64,000 bases of DNA from assembly GCA_946803715.1 (NCBI GenBank), contig CAMPET010000127.1, forward strand, positions 4,452 to 68,451. The letters are read 5' to 3'. This DNA is from Beroe ovata. Taxonomy: Eukaryota; Ctenophora; Nuda; Beroida; Beroidae. Under the pieces are notes generated by a model. It was given only the letters and a program-made list of their open reading frames with translations. It had not been told where the DNA came from and did not search any database. The position numbers and the translations under genes are program-made. This document shows positions 23,085 to 34,938 of this stretch, piece after piece (position 1 is the first letter of the stretch; every line of letters starts with the position of its first letter).

Positions 23085-26000
23085 ATGGTGTCCCTCAGTT
23101 ACTCCTCCTCAATACCAACAGAGCAGCCACCAGCTTGCCTCATACTTGGCGAACTATGCAACCTGGTGAAAGTGAAGTTCGGGGAAATAGAAACTCTTAT
23201 CGGGCATAGGGTGTCCGCAAAGGTAATATCAATCTCATTAATGATCAAATTCCCTTGGGCAGCTGACTCTGTAGTCTGCAATGAGAAAATTCCGTTCTGC
23301 CCTCCCCCTGACAAATTATAAGTGTCAACTGTGAAGTGTGTGATAAGTGTCACATGACACCCCCCTCTTCGTGTTTAGGTGTTTGACGAGGTGGTGTCAG
23401 ACATGGGTGACAGTGAGGGAGTGTCGCTCTATCCCAAGAGTGTGTCCGTGGCTAGCATCAGCAGCAAACACTCGCGTCACACGACGCCATCATCAGCTCA
23501 CCATATCAGTGATTGTGTATCAAAGCACCTGCCCAAGAAGGGAGATGCAGTTATCGTGGTAAGTTGTACCGAGGATGTTCACCATTCATTCACTACTTCG
23601 CCTCTCCAACCTCTTTACACACAGGATCCCGAATCTATAGCTGTGTTGCTTATTGAAAAGCTTCTTCACACATGATCATCATATTTCCCCTCCTCTGCAG
23701 GTCGTATGTTTGCGACAATACGTGTTTGCATGCGGAGTAGCTGTGGCGCGCGCGTTCCCAACGTACTCACTCAAAACACGTGATGTGGCTGACCGTCACG
23801 TGACAGTGTGTTTCATCACGCCGGACAACGCCACGCCCATCTCCCTCCAGGATGTGGCGACACTCAATTCCTCTGCCACGGGTAAGGGAATCGCATGTGG
23901 GTGCTATCCCAGAGGTGTGGTGTATCATGGTTGGTACCTATCATGGATGGTATCTATCATCATCATGGGTGGTATCCATACCATTCTAATCTCTTTCATG
24001 AATATCCACATTGTCAAATTGATAGCACATGCCAATGACGGGAATGACCCGGTCTATAATCGATGTCCATGTTGCAGCTGTGAGACTAGCTGCTGATATT
24101 GTGGATAGACCCCGTAACGAGATGACATGTGAAGATCTGGAGAAGTGCGCGGGGAGGGTCGCCAGTGAGCTAGGAGTCCACATGAGTGTGGTGAGGGGTG
24201 AGGAACTCAACGAACGGGGATTCGGGGGTGAGTGGTGTTGAGTGTTGACATCGATACAGTCATTTTATTACAGATACAGTATAGTTGTGCCATCACTAGC
24301 GGCTTTCGCTAGCCCTGTGTCAAGATGAGCGATGATAAGTTATCACATGACGCCTATCACTCTCTCTGTAGGTATATACGGGGTGGGTAAGGCTGCAGAG
24401 AGCCCGCCCCGACTTGTCGTCTTGTCTCACTCACCAGTCGGAGCTACCAAAACTATCGCGTGGTGCGGCAAGGGAATCATGTACGATACTGGTGAGTTGA
24501 TCTTTGCTACTCAGGCAGGAAGCCTCTTATTCGAAATAAACTGTTACAATGTTGAGTGAGCTCTTCCAATTACAGTACTATAGCTATTGCTGCGGATTGA
24601 ATCCTTTTTGCTTCTCGATCGGAGTTTTGTGAAGATCTTCGGACCGACATCATCAGTATTGTGACACTGTTATCACGAACTGATATCTGGCAAACGTCCA
24701 ATTCATGGTGGTCACAACAGCTGCAGCTGTAGCCTATGCTAATNCTGTAGGTATATACGGGGTGGGTAAGGCTGCAGAGAGCCCGCCCCGACTTGTCGTC
24801 TTGTCTCACACACCAGTCGGAGCTACCAAAACTATCGCGTGGTGCGGCAAGGGAATCATGTACGATACTGGTAAGTATCAGTATTGTGACACTGTTATCA
24901 CGAACTGATTTCTGGCAAACGTCCAATTCATAGTGGTCACAACAGCTGCAGCTGTAGCCTATGCTAATGTAGTGCAAAAACAAGCCTGTTTCGTGCATTA
25001 CAAAACTCTCTGTCTTTAGCATGCGAACTTCGTGCAGAAACGCTCTCCTTACGATTCAATTGAATTATTTGATCTCAACTTTGTTTCCTACTAATTCAAG
25101 AGTAGCATTTGTATGTACTGTTCCATCTCGCCTTTTATGAATATTATCATGGAATAAAATGAGGTATACAGTAACATTATGTCCTTGAAACGTATGTATA
25201 AATACGTATTTTCATAATAATTTGGTGGTTGCTAATGGCAACTAGTTTACAGTGAATCGTGTATCAGTTTACATGTGACGCTAACACTTCACTTTCGCCG
25301 GTATTTGCTGCGTAGTGCTGACACGTGATCTCATATCCGTAAAGATAAGAACTTGTGCTTTCATAATATCTGCTGCGATAATCCCATAACATTGTATGTT
25401 TATTGTTTGTGTGTGGGTGTGTCTGCGTGTGTGTGCGTGTGTGTGCGTGTCCGTGTGTGTTTCACAGCATTTGAATCATGCTTGACAGTCAATCAGTCCC
25501 CTGGGCAACTCCATAATGCTCCGAACCCACTACTAGCGCGATGAATCGATGCACACACAAATCTGATTTCTCATCAACTGTTTGATGATTTTCTCTTCTT
25601 GCTTGACAAAATACTTTAGCCCCAGACCAGAATTGACCGTAATTCTGACACATGGTTGTCTGAGCAGTCTCCGTGACCCAGAGCGCACCGGTTCAATTAT
25701 CTCTCATATTCACGCCACCTTTCCTACGCCCTAACTGCTAATTAACAGCCGTTTAAAAATCGGATTTAAAACAATCGCATGTATCGCGAGGTCACGTGTT
25801 ACTCATTCACCGCGCCACAAATGACATGCATGTTTTATTGACTTAAAATATCGCACACACAAACACACACACTCAATACAGGCTGGAGCGTCTTTGTGAA
25901 CGATCGATTCTTATTGGTTCTCAGATGAATAATCTTACTAGCATATTGTGATATGTTTTACATTGTGAATCTTACGTCTCCTCCGAAGGAGACTTTAGCC

Positions 26001-29000
26001 TATATATTTTGCTTGTGGTGGAAAACCTTTCAATCGTTATAAAACTATGCTCATAAATTGCTGCATATTGCATACTATCACGTAGCGTCGTAGCGATTGC
26101 TACTTGATTGTTTTGACTTTTGTCTAACACTCTAGGTCTTATCAGCTATGATGGTGTCTCCCCTCTAACCTTGGGATCAGCTATCTCTGCTCTCTCTCAC
26201 TGGGCTATTGTATCCGGAGACACTCCCCAAATATGGTAGCTCTCAAAGCGCGACACACAAATCTACTCCGCAATTCTCGGCTCATGGGCATACCAGAGTT
26301 CCGGTGTATGGCTAACGATGTCGAGATGTATCGGAGGAGTAGGGTCACCTCGTTCGGGCAGACTATCAAGACGGAGGGGGCAGCCAGCTTTCAGGAGAGA
26401 TTTTACTGGATTCTAAGTGATCTGCTGTGGCGCGTGTGTGAGAACTTCAACGATATCTCACAGGCTGATTTCTACAAGCTATACCGCTGGTTCCACGTTA
26501 CGAGGAAACTGCTGAAACCTCCAGCACCCCAGCCTGATTATGTGTCGCCGTTTGCAAAGAAGGGAGATGAGAAAGTCGAGGCTGCTACTATAAAGATGTT
26601 CACTCGCACTAACACCTCCTTAGACCTCCTCATTGGAGAGCAGGATACCATGAGGAGCAGAGTGGACCCAGCCAAGTATCTCGGTTCTCATGTCAGTCTC
26701 AGTGAGTCCATCACTTCCTCTCTACGCATTGGCTCGCCCGCAACCCTCAGGGCGGGGGACGCCCTCCTGCGGGCACTGTCGGAAACTAACCAGGATGTTA
26801 AGGCAAGTATACCCATGTGTGTCAAGTTGGAGGGTGGCAGGACACTGGGCACGATCAGACCAGAGCGGATCTCGACTGCCCCAGCTGGGGCCAGGAGAAA
26901 GCAGTCTGTAGCTGGAGGAGCGGGGAGATCTAACAGTGTGGATGTGTTGCCTAACATCATCCGGCCTAAGAGCAAGACAACAGTAGAGACAAGGCAGGGT
27001 GGTGAGAGCGAGGTGGACGCTGATGTCACGATAGTTGATCCAGACGTGGTCCTAGACCAGGGATCCGAGCTAATTCTCAGGATGGGGCGTTCCCCCAGCC
27101 CGACCCATGTGTGTCTCTCCACTCCCCCACTCCCCAGTGTGGATGTTCTGTCCAAGAGACAGCTCAAGCTCATTAGCACCAACACATCATCCCCTCTGAC
27201 CTCTAGTAATGGATATGTGGACAAGCCACTATCTGATCTCATCAAGACATCTGATGAGAAGTCGGGGGTTCAACCCTCTGGAGTGACCCCATCGACCCTC
27301 TTTGAGATGGCGGGGCATGTTGGTGAGAGAATGATGGTAAACAGAGCAAAGCTACTCTTCATACAACACAACTCAGCTCAGCTCATCGACAGATTCCCGA
27401 CAGAAATGAAGCCACCTCCAACAGCGCCAGCTGGCGCCGCCCGTAACTCCCCACTCCATTCCATGCCATCTTCTCTCAGCCGGTCCACGCTGCTCACTCT
27501 GGAACGGGCTAGCACTGCCCCCGTCCTTCCTACACGCTCAACAACCCTGGTCAAGAAGTCTACTAAACTGAAGGGCAGCGTATCAGGAGGTCGGAGCACA
27601 TTCCTGGACAGATCTGACAGTATTCGGGAGGGCATGCTCGGAGAGCCACTCACAATCCACAAGATGAGCCGCCCTGTGACCTCCACGAGTAGCCGGCACG
27701 AGACAGTGCCGCCGCCACCCTCCAGTAGTGGCAGTCGGAGCAGCAGTCCGGAGGCGCTCCACAGTCTCCAGACGACGCCACACCGGGAGCGGTGCGCCAC
27801 CTACAGAGATCCCCTGAGGGCCGGTAAGCCGGGGTACCACGCTCTACAGGACGAGGATGAGGATGATGACGAGGAGGTGGCTCTCTCAGAGACGCCACTT
27901 CTCCAGAACAAACATGACAACTTCTCCTCCCTTTCATCCTTCCTCCCTTCCAACACAAGTCTCGTTACGTGAGAGTGGCGTCAGCCTCTATGGTGACTTG
28001 CAAGTTTCGGCAATTTCTCCTTCCCTAGTCGGACTGACAATCACGGTTCCTCATGTTCTGCTTTTCATGTTTTCGATTGGTCAATGGTCACCGTACATGA
28101 TATATCATATCTTTATTAAATCTTACCGTTCTCACCGTATTTAACTCTATTTCCAATGTTTTCTAAACAATACCTTTCGTGCTTTCGAACGGCAAAAACT
28201 TTAGCTACTCAAGTTTTAGTGATAAATCATATCTCTGTCTCTGAACAGTGTTCAGTGAAAACTATTACACTGCCATGGATGATAGCCGGTTGGTATTCCA
28301 CTTTCTACAAGAATCTCCCTACTCTTTCACACGATAAGGCGATCTCCGTCTGTCGACAACTATATCTCGTCTTGAATTGAATGCGTGCGAAACTGGAGCA
28401 TATTGTAAATTTTACAGCAATTTTATTTCGTGAATATCAGTTCGTTTCAACATGAAACTATTTCTGCCTCGTAACGCGACAATTTCTGCCATAACTTGGG
28501 GATATTTTTACAAAGTTTAAACTTGAATGATAAAGATGCGGTCGGAAAAATTTCCGACTTGCATTATCACAGAGAACTGGAGTATTTAAGGTGTGTGATG
28601 CATTGAGAAAACCATTGAAAAAGGGATATTGATGCTTCGGCACAATCAAACGATCACCTCAATTAGAATGCATTAAATAAGCTGAAACTTAGATCAGTTA
28701 CTCAAAATATACACTTAGTAACAATTTACCTTGAATATATCGAACGGCATCTTTGATCATAATGTGTTTTATATTGTGTTATTATGGATACATAATGATA
28801 GTCACTTGAATAAAAATTGCAACCATGTTATACTGTCCCTTTGTTACTTTAGTTTGTATTAACAATAATTAATGGGAGAATCAGATGTTTTTATAAACAG
28901 ATCAGAGCAATTAAAAGATTCTCACGAAAAAGTGCATGTTATTGACATTATCATCAGCTCAGTGAGAGTTGTTATTGAAGTAACAATGCGCACTACTCAG

Positions 29001-31241
29001 GCGGTTTCTCTATCAAGACAAAGACAGGTATGCCCGGTATGAAGAGAGATTGTGGCGGCGCTGCCGGCATCTTGGGTGGCTTCAAGGCGGCGGTAAGTGT
29101 GCGCGCGCCGCCTATCATTTATCATGACACATGCGAGGTCATATTTTCATCATCATTTGTGAATCATGGCGTCAAATTCAAGCTTTTTGTCTTTTTTTGC
29201 GTTATTGTTTTCTTAATTTTAGTCGCTGTTGTGATATTGTTGCGTTATTGATGGTTGCATCAACACCGGCGGAAATGTTTGAGGTCATAAATGCAATTAT
29301 GTACACTTGACGTACATGTGATTCATCATGATGTTCGTTATTTTCCTTCCCCATTTGTGTTGACCAAGGTAAGTTTTGTTCATAGAAATACACAAGGAGT
29401 GATGAGAGGTAAAAGTTCAAAAATTCCGTGTTTTTTATTAAGAGAATTGTTGAATCAGGCGATCGTTATCTCAATTTGGATAATTTGTATTATGTTACCC
29501 AGACGAAAATGCATAGATAATGTCAGTGCAAATGTTAGACGAGCACAAATTTGCAGAAGAGTAGCAAGTCGCATCAAAAATCAGACATTTCACATTCGTT
29601 TTTATTTCGTTTCACATTTCCCCGCCTCACTGTCACCTTCACTTTTCACCTCTATCTCTCCTCAACTTCACTTTTCACCTCACCTCACCTTCACTTTTCA
29701 CCTCTATCTCCCCTCTGACAAGCGTATTCCCAGGTGGAATGCGGGTTTACGGAGAATCTGCACGCGGTGTTGTGTATCGCTGAGAACTCAGTCGGTCCCA
29801 GGGCAACAGTGCCCGACGACATCCATATTCTGTACTCTGGAAAGAGTGTTGAGATCAACAACACCGACGCCGAGGGCCGATTGGTGTTGGGTGATGGTGT
29901 TGCGTTTGCTAGGAAGGATCTCAAAGCGGACATAGTTCTCGATATGTGCACTCTAACAGGAGCTCAGGGGTGAGTTTGTTTCAGCAGTTCATGGGACGTT
30001 GAGTGTGATTGTTGATCTGGGCAGGGACATGAGATTGTGAAATGGGAAAAAGACTTGCGTAGCGAGGTGGAATTATCACAGTGATACTCAGTGTGAGGTC
30101 GAATATCTGGAGTGTCACCCCGCTAGATAGTGTGACATTGTGGCAATACAAGTATATTAATTCCTCTTGTCCTCAATTTTGATGCATTAAATGTAGCGCG
30201 CGAAAATTGAATTTCTCTTCGTTGCGCGCGTTCTGATCAATTTGTTGCATGAACGAATATATAATTTAAGCGGACTGTGCGTGGGAATTTTGTCCTGATC
30301 GAAGTGGCACTGGTTGTGCCTGTATACGTAACCGTTATAGTATAATGCAGTAACTGTATCATCAAGAAAATGTTGTTGCATTTCGATATCAGCCAAAGGG
30401 AAGGATATATAGTAACTATTACAAAAATGTAGTGTTGTAGCAATTTTGAAATTGACGAACCGAACATCTAAATTTCCTTATTCCAGGATAACAACTGGCA
30501 ATCACCACGCTGCTGTGATGACGAACAACGCCCAATGGGAGTCATGTGCCGTGTCTGCTGGACTGAACAGCGGTGAAATGGTTTTCCCCATAGTTTATGC
30601 GCCGGAACTCCACTTTTCAGAGTTCAAATCCTACGTGGCCGACATGAAGAACTCTGTTGCTGTAAGTTACTTCATTACGAGCGGTGAAGGAGTCTGATTC
30701 ATCATTTGTTCACGTGATGACTGAATCTCCTGTTTTTAGAACCGGAGTAACGCACAGTGTTCCTGTGCTGGACTGTTTATAGGAGCGCACTTGTTTGACG
30801 ATTTCTTCAAACCCTCACCAATAACTTGGATTCATGTCGACATGGCATATCCCGTTGAGTCGGTGAGTAACCCATCACAAACCCGAAACCATGCTTCACC
30901 ACAAACAATACCTCACCTCAAACAATGCCTCACCTCAAACAATGCCTCACCTCAAACAATGCCTGACCACAAACAATACCTCACCTCAAACAATGCCTCA
31001 CCTCAAACAATGGTGCACGGAAACAAAAATGCCTCAACACAAAAAATGCCTCACCACACTGTTATTCTATTAATGTCCTCTACTTGTTTTATAGGGCGAG
31101 CGAGCGACAGGCTGGGGCCCTTGTTTCCTACTTTCGCTGTTTGGTGGCTACTGTTCCAAATCAACGATGCTCAACATGGTGTCTCCTGTTCTGCCATCTG
31201 ATCAGCCGTCAAAGCGGCTCAAACAGAATGAAATGTGCTAA
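23085..31241 (+). CDS. NPEPL1: NPEPL1, M17 leucyl aminopeptidase family
   Basis: Dinuclear-metal aminopeptidase homologue. Exons: 23085-23222, 23379-23558, 23701-23881, 24078-24227, 24372-24491, 29001-29092, 29734-29969, 30487-30661, 30740-30862, 31095-31241. Phases agree and give 513 residues, close to the usual 523. Metal-site and catalytic blocks: WCGKGIMYDTG (Lys, Asp), GMPGMKRDCGGAA (Asp) and the M17 signature NNTDAEGRLVL. The C-terminus is ERATGWG...SPVLPSDQPSKRLKQNEM. The exon with the first metal ligands occurs twice (24372-24491 and 24751-24870). Either copy is in phase. The 4.1-kb intron after it contains another long ORF on the same strand. Confidence 0.94.
24751..24870 (+). repeat. 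Second copy of the NPEPL1 metal-site exon
   Basis: 120-nt near-identical copy of exon 24372-24491, with acceptor and donor intact; one residue differs (SHSPVG against SHTPVG). It begins seven bases after the ambiguous base 24744. The flanks are also repeated: AGTATTGTGACACTG... at about 24655-24743 and again at about 24875-24967. This pattern fits an uncollapsed haplotype joined at the N as well as a real tandem exon. Confidence 0.85.
24968..26132. other. NPEPL1 intron, left part
   Basis: AT-rich intronic sequence with an imperfect TG tract (about 25409-25460). A well-formed acceptor (TTTTGACTTTTGTCTAACACTCTAG) precedes 26134. No other exon seen. Confidence 0.5.
26233..27972 (+). CDS. Unrecognised Ser/Pro-rich protein nested in NPEPL1 intron
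   Basis: Intronless 579-codon ORF with coding-like codon use, inside an NPEPL1 intron and on the same strand. I do not recognise the family. Residues about 50-110 look folded (FYWILSDLLWRVCENFND, FYKLYRWFHVTRKLLKP); residues about 110-200 are mixed; the rest is low-complexity, Ser/Thr/Pro/Arg-rich and probably disordered, with two APAGAAR-like motifs. The last 50 residues carry YHAL (YxxPhi type), a run of acidic residues and SETPLL (acidic dileucine type), which suggests a cytosolic tail sorted to endolysosomes. No membrane segment is visible in this exon. An upstream exon may exist: 26134-26231 is open in another frame (SYDGVSPLTLGSAISALSHW) after a good acceptor. Confidence 0.6.
   Translation: MVALKARHTNLLRNSRLMGIPEFRCMANDVEMYRRSRVTSFGQTIKTEGAASFQERFYWILSDLLWRVCENFNDISQADFYKLYRWFHVTRKLLKPPAPQPDYVSPFAKKGDEKVEAATIKMFTRTNTSLDLLIGEQDTMRSRVDPAKYLGSHVSLSESITSSLRIGSPATLRAGDALLRALSETNQDVKASIPMCVKLEGGRTLGTIRPERISTAPAGARRKQSVAGGAGRSNSVDVLPNIIRPKSKTTVETRQGGESEVDADVTIVDPDVVLDQGSELILRMGRSPSPTHVCLSTPPLPSVDVLSKRQLKLISTNTSSPLTSSNGYVDKPLSDLIKTSDEKSGVQPSGVTPSTLFEMAGHVGERMMVNRAKLLFIQHNSAQLIDRFPTEMKPPPTAPAGAARNSPLHSMPSSLSRSTLLTLERASTAPVLPTRSTTLVKKSTKLKGSVSGGRSTFLDRSDSIREGMLGEPLTIHKMSRPVTSTSSRHETVPPPPSSSGSRSSSPEALHSLQTTPHRERCATYRDPLRAGKPGYHALQDEDEDDDEEVALSETPLLQNKHDNFSSLSSFLPSNTSLVT
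27973..29000. other. NPEPL1 intron, right part
   Basis: AT-rich, no exon or repeat that I can support. Confidence 0.45.
30885..31040. repeat. Minisatellite in last NPEPL1 intron
   Basis: About eight units of a 17-bp motif, CCTCACCTCAAACAATG, with variants, between the 30740-30862 and 31095-31241 exons. Confidence 0.85.
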
Positions 31242-31698
31242 TTTCAGTTTTCTAAATAGGTGCAAATAATCGCTTCCTTTTATTGGGGACTTCCATAATT
31301 TAACGTACATCATAATTCCAAGGTTTTATTCTTGATTAGCTTGGTATATGCTCGCTACAATGTCTAACTATTATACTACATTTTGCTTATTGACGTGATA
31401 CTGTTTTTGCTAGTTATATTTAACGTTAATGGGTGGTCCTTTTTGTCCATTGTTGATTGTGTCACTTTGATAATGTTTATGTTTGAAAAACCATAATATT
31501 CATGTTTTGAATGAAGTTTCTTTATTCCAGTCAAGCATCACAAACAACTGCATAACTAAAGGCATATTAATCTCAATGCATCGGATTACACGCTAAATGT
31601 GACCGCAAATGCTATGGCTCTGAATCATATAAAATCAAATATATCTACAAATATAATCAAATCTCATGTCCATTTGCCTCTGTCAATGTACAGCTACT

Positions 31699-32781
31699 CT
31701 AGATTTCGTATCCCAAGTCGGAAGCTAGCTTCAGAATGCGTTCGTCGGTAATATGAAGTTCCGTATTTATCGGTGGTAGCGGTTCATGTGATATGAACTT
31801 TGATAGAGATTTCTGCATTTTGTCGTAATGTCGACTGAAACACAACGGCGAATTAACATCATCTACAAACAAGCCAATCTGAAAACAAGCCAAAATATTT
31901 CGAAAAACGAGTCACTAAATGTAGCTGAATCGTGAAGCTAATATAATAGTGAATCCAGTTTGCTCACCTAACGAAGACCCCGATACATTCTGTGACGTTT
32001 TCTGAAGTGTCCTTGCTGTTTACAATTACGTCACAAGATTTAACGTGCACCCATGTGTGTTTGTATTTCCCAGACAGGAATTTCAATATGGCACTGTGAC
32101 AGGAATACCAATCTGCGAGCTCTTCGTCGCTTTTACAACATCTGGGATCTGGTAAGTTTCCAATATTACATGGACATCAAATGGAAACAGTACAATGACT
32201 AGCCTATGGTCACTCTTATGGTCTGATTGTATTATTATAAAACCTGATGTTTCCCAAATGAAGCGACCATCCATGAAATTACTGTGCAATCGTTCTAGTC
32301 TTTCCACATCTGCGATGTCCTTTGGATGAACAGTTTCTATCAAAACTTTAGTCTCTCCCATCCACCTGAAAAGTAGATGTTCTTAAAAGTTAAAACCGGA
32401 GAGCAGTAAAGTTTAACTCTGATCGTTCATAGCCTCCACACGTGTATTCAGTACCAAAACTAGTTGTGCGCGCGTTTAAAAACCATAGTAACTGGCGATA
32501 ACGATTTAGTACTTTTCTTGTCCAAACATTCACAAGTCATGCGCGTTTCTGTACCGCGAACTGCTGTGATTCGTTGGATACGAAAAGCAGGGTTAGGTAC
32601 GGGTGTACAATAGGAATGCTAATGAGGGGGGACAATCGTGTACCTGAATAGCGTGTCGTATACATCAGTCATGGTTATGTCACCTCCCATAAGTGATGTG
32701 GTGTACAAATCAGCCTCTGGGACCTCAGTTCCGAGCAGCGATGCTATTAGATGAGTCAGCGCTTCATTCTCTATCTTATGT
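31699..32781 (-). CDS. Unrecognised multi-exon gene, 3' part
   Basis: Minus-strand coding exons with good splice sites but no family that I recognise. 32781-32644 reads HKIENEALTHLIASLLGTEV...YDTLFR and joins in phase to 32365 downwards, reading WMGETKVLIETVHPKDIADV and then a hydrophobic stretch HRLVIVLFPFDV (to about 32180). About 32145-31970 is open in another frame (CCKSDEELADWYSCHSAILK ... ENVTECIGVFVR). The last exon, 31879-31699, reads IGLFVDDVNSPLCF and ends SDLGYEI with a stop. The joins between the last three pieces do not all keep phase, so the model is incomplete. It may be the 3' end of the gene that starts at 36739; the two are separated by a 503-base N run. It is convergent with NPEPL1. 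Confidence 0.5.
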
Positions 32782-32889
32782 CTGCGGGGAATGTTAGTCA
32801 TCGTAGAGCTATAGGGGGGACTATATAGATCACAATAGTCGAGGCCCTCACTCACTTTTACACGCCATTAAACATGGCGTGTGAAGAAG

Positions 32890-33000
32890 ATTGGCCATCG
32901 AGAATCAAGGCATATCCTTTAGTTTTACAGAAATTAGTTTTGAGATTCGGGTCCCTTCTCCAAGAATACCATACTCTATTTATTCTGCGTTTTCTTGGAA
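32890..33000 (-). CDS. Possible further exon of the unrecognised gene
   Basis: On the minus strand this stretch reads NFCKTKGYALILDGQSSSHA between a TAAATAG acceptor-like site and a GTGTAA donor-like site. Residues GYALILDGQS resemble the cytoplasmic-domain end of flippase-type P-ATPases, but only over a few residues, and no other P-ATPase motif is nearby. I do not assign a function. Confidence 0.25.
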
Positions 33001-33439
33001 TTTATAGACAAATGCCCCCTCTTAGACGTTAATAGATATGGACAAAGGACAGCAGATTGTACAGTTACCTACCCCCTCGCATAAAGGTATAAAGGGTACC
33101 AGAGAAGTAAATGTTCATTCGCCAGCCTGCTATAATTGCCCCAGCTGAATATGCTGTACACTATACAATGGTCAAAATCTAATGTCGCATTGCATTGCAA
33201 AAAGCAATGATCAATATCAGAATGTGGCATTATGCCCCAATCTAAGACTTGTATATGATTCATTGGATTAATAAAGACATGACCTGTCGGCTGTTTCATA
33301 ACAATGTTGTGTCCATACAGCATGTGCACTGTGCATACCTTCCCTCTGCCAAGACATTATAGTACCTCACTCCTTAAGCTCATATTAAGCAGTAACACCT
33401 GCATTGGGATGCACCACAATACCCATGTATATGCGGAGT

Positions 33440-33745
33440 GTTGTACATTTTACCCCCCTACTTTTCACCNCTACTTTTCACCTCTCTACTTTTTACCCCT
33501 CTACTTTTTACCCCCTACATTTGACCCTCTTACTTTTTACCCTCCTACTTTTTACCCCTCTACTTTTTACACCCATTACAAAAACACTGCGATCAGCGGG
33601 GGATAAAAAGTAACTGACTGGGATGAATGCAAAGCGGGGGATAAAATGTACCACCGTGGTATATCTTACCCCCCGTTTTCCGCTGATATTCTGCTGAGAT
33701 AAAAAGTAGGAGGGTAAAATGTAGGGGGTAAAATGTAGCTTTACC
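33440..33745. repeat. Palindromic TACTTTTTACCCC repeat element
   Basis: Left arm (about 33444-33570): tandem variants of CTACTTTTTACCCCT. Right arm (about 33600-33740): the inverse, GGGGGATAAAAAGTA and GGGGGTAAAATGTA. The ends are ACATTTTACCCCC and its inverse. A single N at 33470 interrupts the left arm. Either a MITE with internal tandem growth or an inverted minisatellite. Confidence 0.75.
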
Positions 33746-33893
33746 GTACATGCGGGTGTGTGAAGTCGTATTTATGAATAACAAGTGGTGTTCGCTAGTG
33801 TAACCTCATCGCTCGCAGATGCACAGCACTTCCTGACTGTGTAAGTGGTGAAGTTGGAGTGAAAACCCGACGACATGGGATTCCGAATTCTGG

Positions 33894-33896
<3 letters not shown>

Positions 33897-33931
<35 letters not shown>

Positions 33932-33944
33932 GTGTGTGTGTTTG
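33897..33944. repeat. (TG)n microsatellite at the edge of the gap
   Basis: TG run ending in the N block; it resumes at 34448-34469. The repeat probably caused the assembly gap. Confidence 0.95.
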
Positions 33945-34447
33945 NNNNNNNNNNNNNNNNNNNNNNNNNNNNNNNNNNNNNNNNNNNNNNNNNNNNNNNN
34001 NNNNNNNNNNNNNNNNNNNNNNNNNNNNNNNNNNNNNNNNNNNNNNNNNNNNNNNNNNNNNNNNNNNNNNNNNNNNNNNNNNNNNNNNNNNNNNNNNNNN
34101 NNNNNNNNNNNNNNNNNNNNNNNNNNNNNNNNNNNNNNNNNNNNNNNNNNNNNNNNNNNNNNNNNNNNNNNNNNNNNNNNNNNNNNNNNNNNNNNNNNNN
34201 NNNNNNNNNNNNNNNNNNNNNNNNNNNNNNNNNNNNNNNNNNNNNNNNNNNNNNNNNNNNNNNNNNNNNNNNNNNNNNNNNNNNNNNNNNNNNNNNNNNN
34301 NNNNNNNNNNNNNNNNNNNNNNNNNNNNNNNNNNNNNNNNNNNNNNNNNNNNNNNNNNNNNNNNNNNNNNNNNNNNNNNNNNNNNNNNNNNNNNNNNNNN
34401 NNNNNNNNNNNNNNNNNNNNNNNNNNNNNNNNNNNNNNNNNNNNNNN
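33945..34447. other. Assembly gap (503 N)
   Basis: A run of N between two TG tracts. It may hide exons of the minus-strand gene that spans it. Confidence 0.99.
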
Positions 34448-34938
34448 GTGTGTGTGTGTGTGTGTGTGTAAGGTCACACAATTGTAAAATTGCAGCAAAT
34501 TATCACCCGTGTCATATTGAAAACCCGTCTCATATTGAGCTCAGAACTGCACTTATCAGGCCATTAACACCACAAAACCGACAAAACAAGTGTTTTTGGA
34601 GCGAGGAACGGCAGGTTAATCAGGAATATATGCTAGGAGGCTGTTCTCATGTGCTTATCGGTGCTTATCCAATTTTATAACCAGTTCTTATGAGTAATAC
34701 TAGCCACTAGGCCACAGGAAGTGCGCTTAACAAACACAATTTCATATTCGCAAGGCGACTAGAAAATAATTCAAAATAATAATGAATTTCGTTTATGTAG
34801 TACACTGTACATAGTGAAAAAGAATCAGTTGTTCCAAGAGATTTCCTGTATCACTGTGTGTACTGATAGTCCTGAACACCGTACGGGGGGATGGGATTGC
34901 AGTTCTTCCCGAATATGGTTTAAACTCCACTCTCTCAC

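Noticed and set aside
24570-25022. 150-codon minus ORF with an internal repeat
   Set aside because: Antisense to the duplicated NPEPL1 exon and its flank; the internal repeat is the duplication itself.
26688-27245. 185-codon minus ORF antisense to the nested gene
   Set aside because: It is a shadow of the plus frame, which has the better protein character and an intact stop at the expected place.
30885-31040. CRISPR-like array
   Set aside because: Units are contiguous tandem repeats without unique spacers, and the genome is eukaryotic. The same reasoning excludes the arrays at 17615, 52370 and 59600.
32890-33000. P-type flippase gene
   Set aside because: Only GYALILDGQS is similar; the phosphorylation motif and membrane segments expected nearby are absent.
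33795-34680. Long ORFs of repeated Thr-His or Val-Cys across 33.8-34.7 kb
   Set aside because: They consist of TG/CA repeats and N bases.
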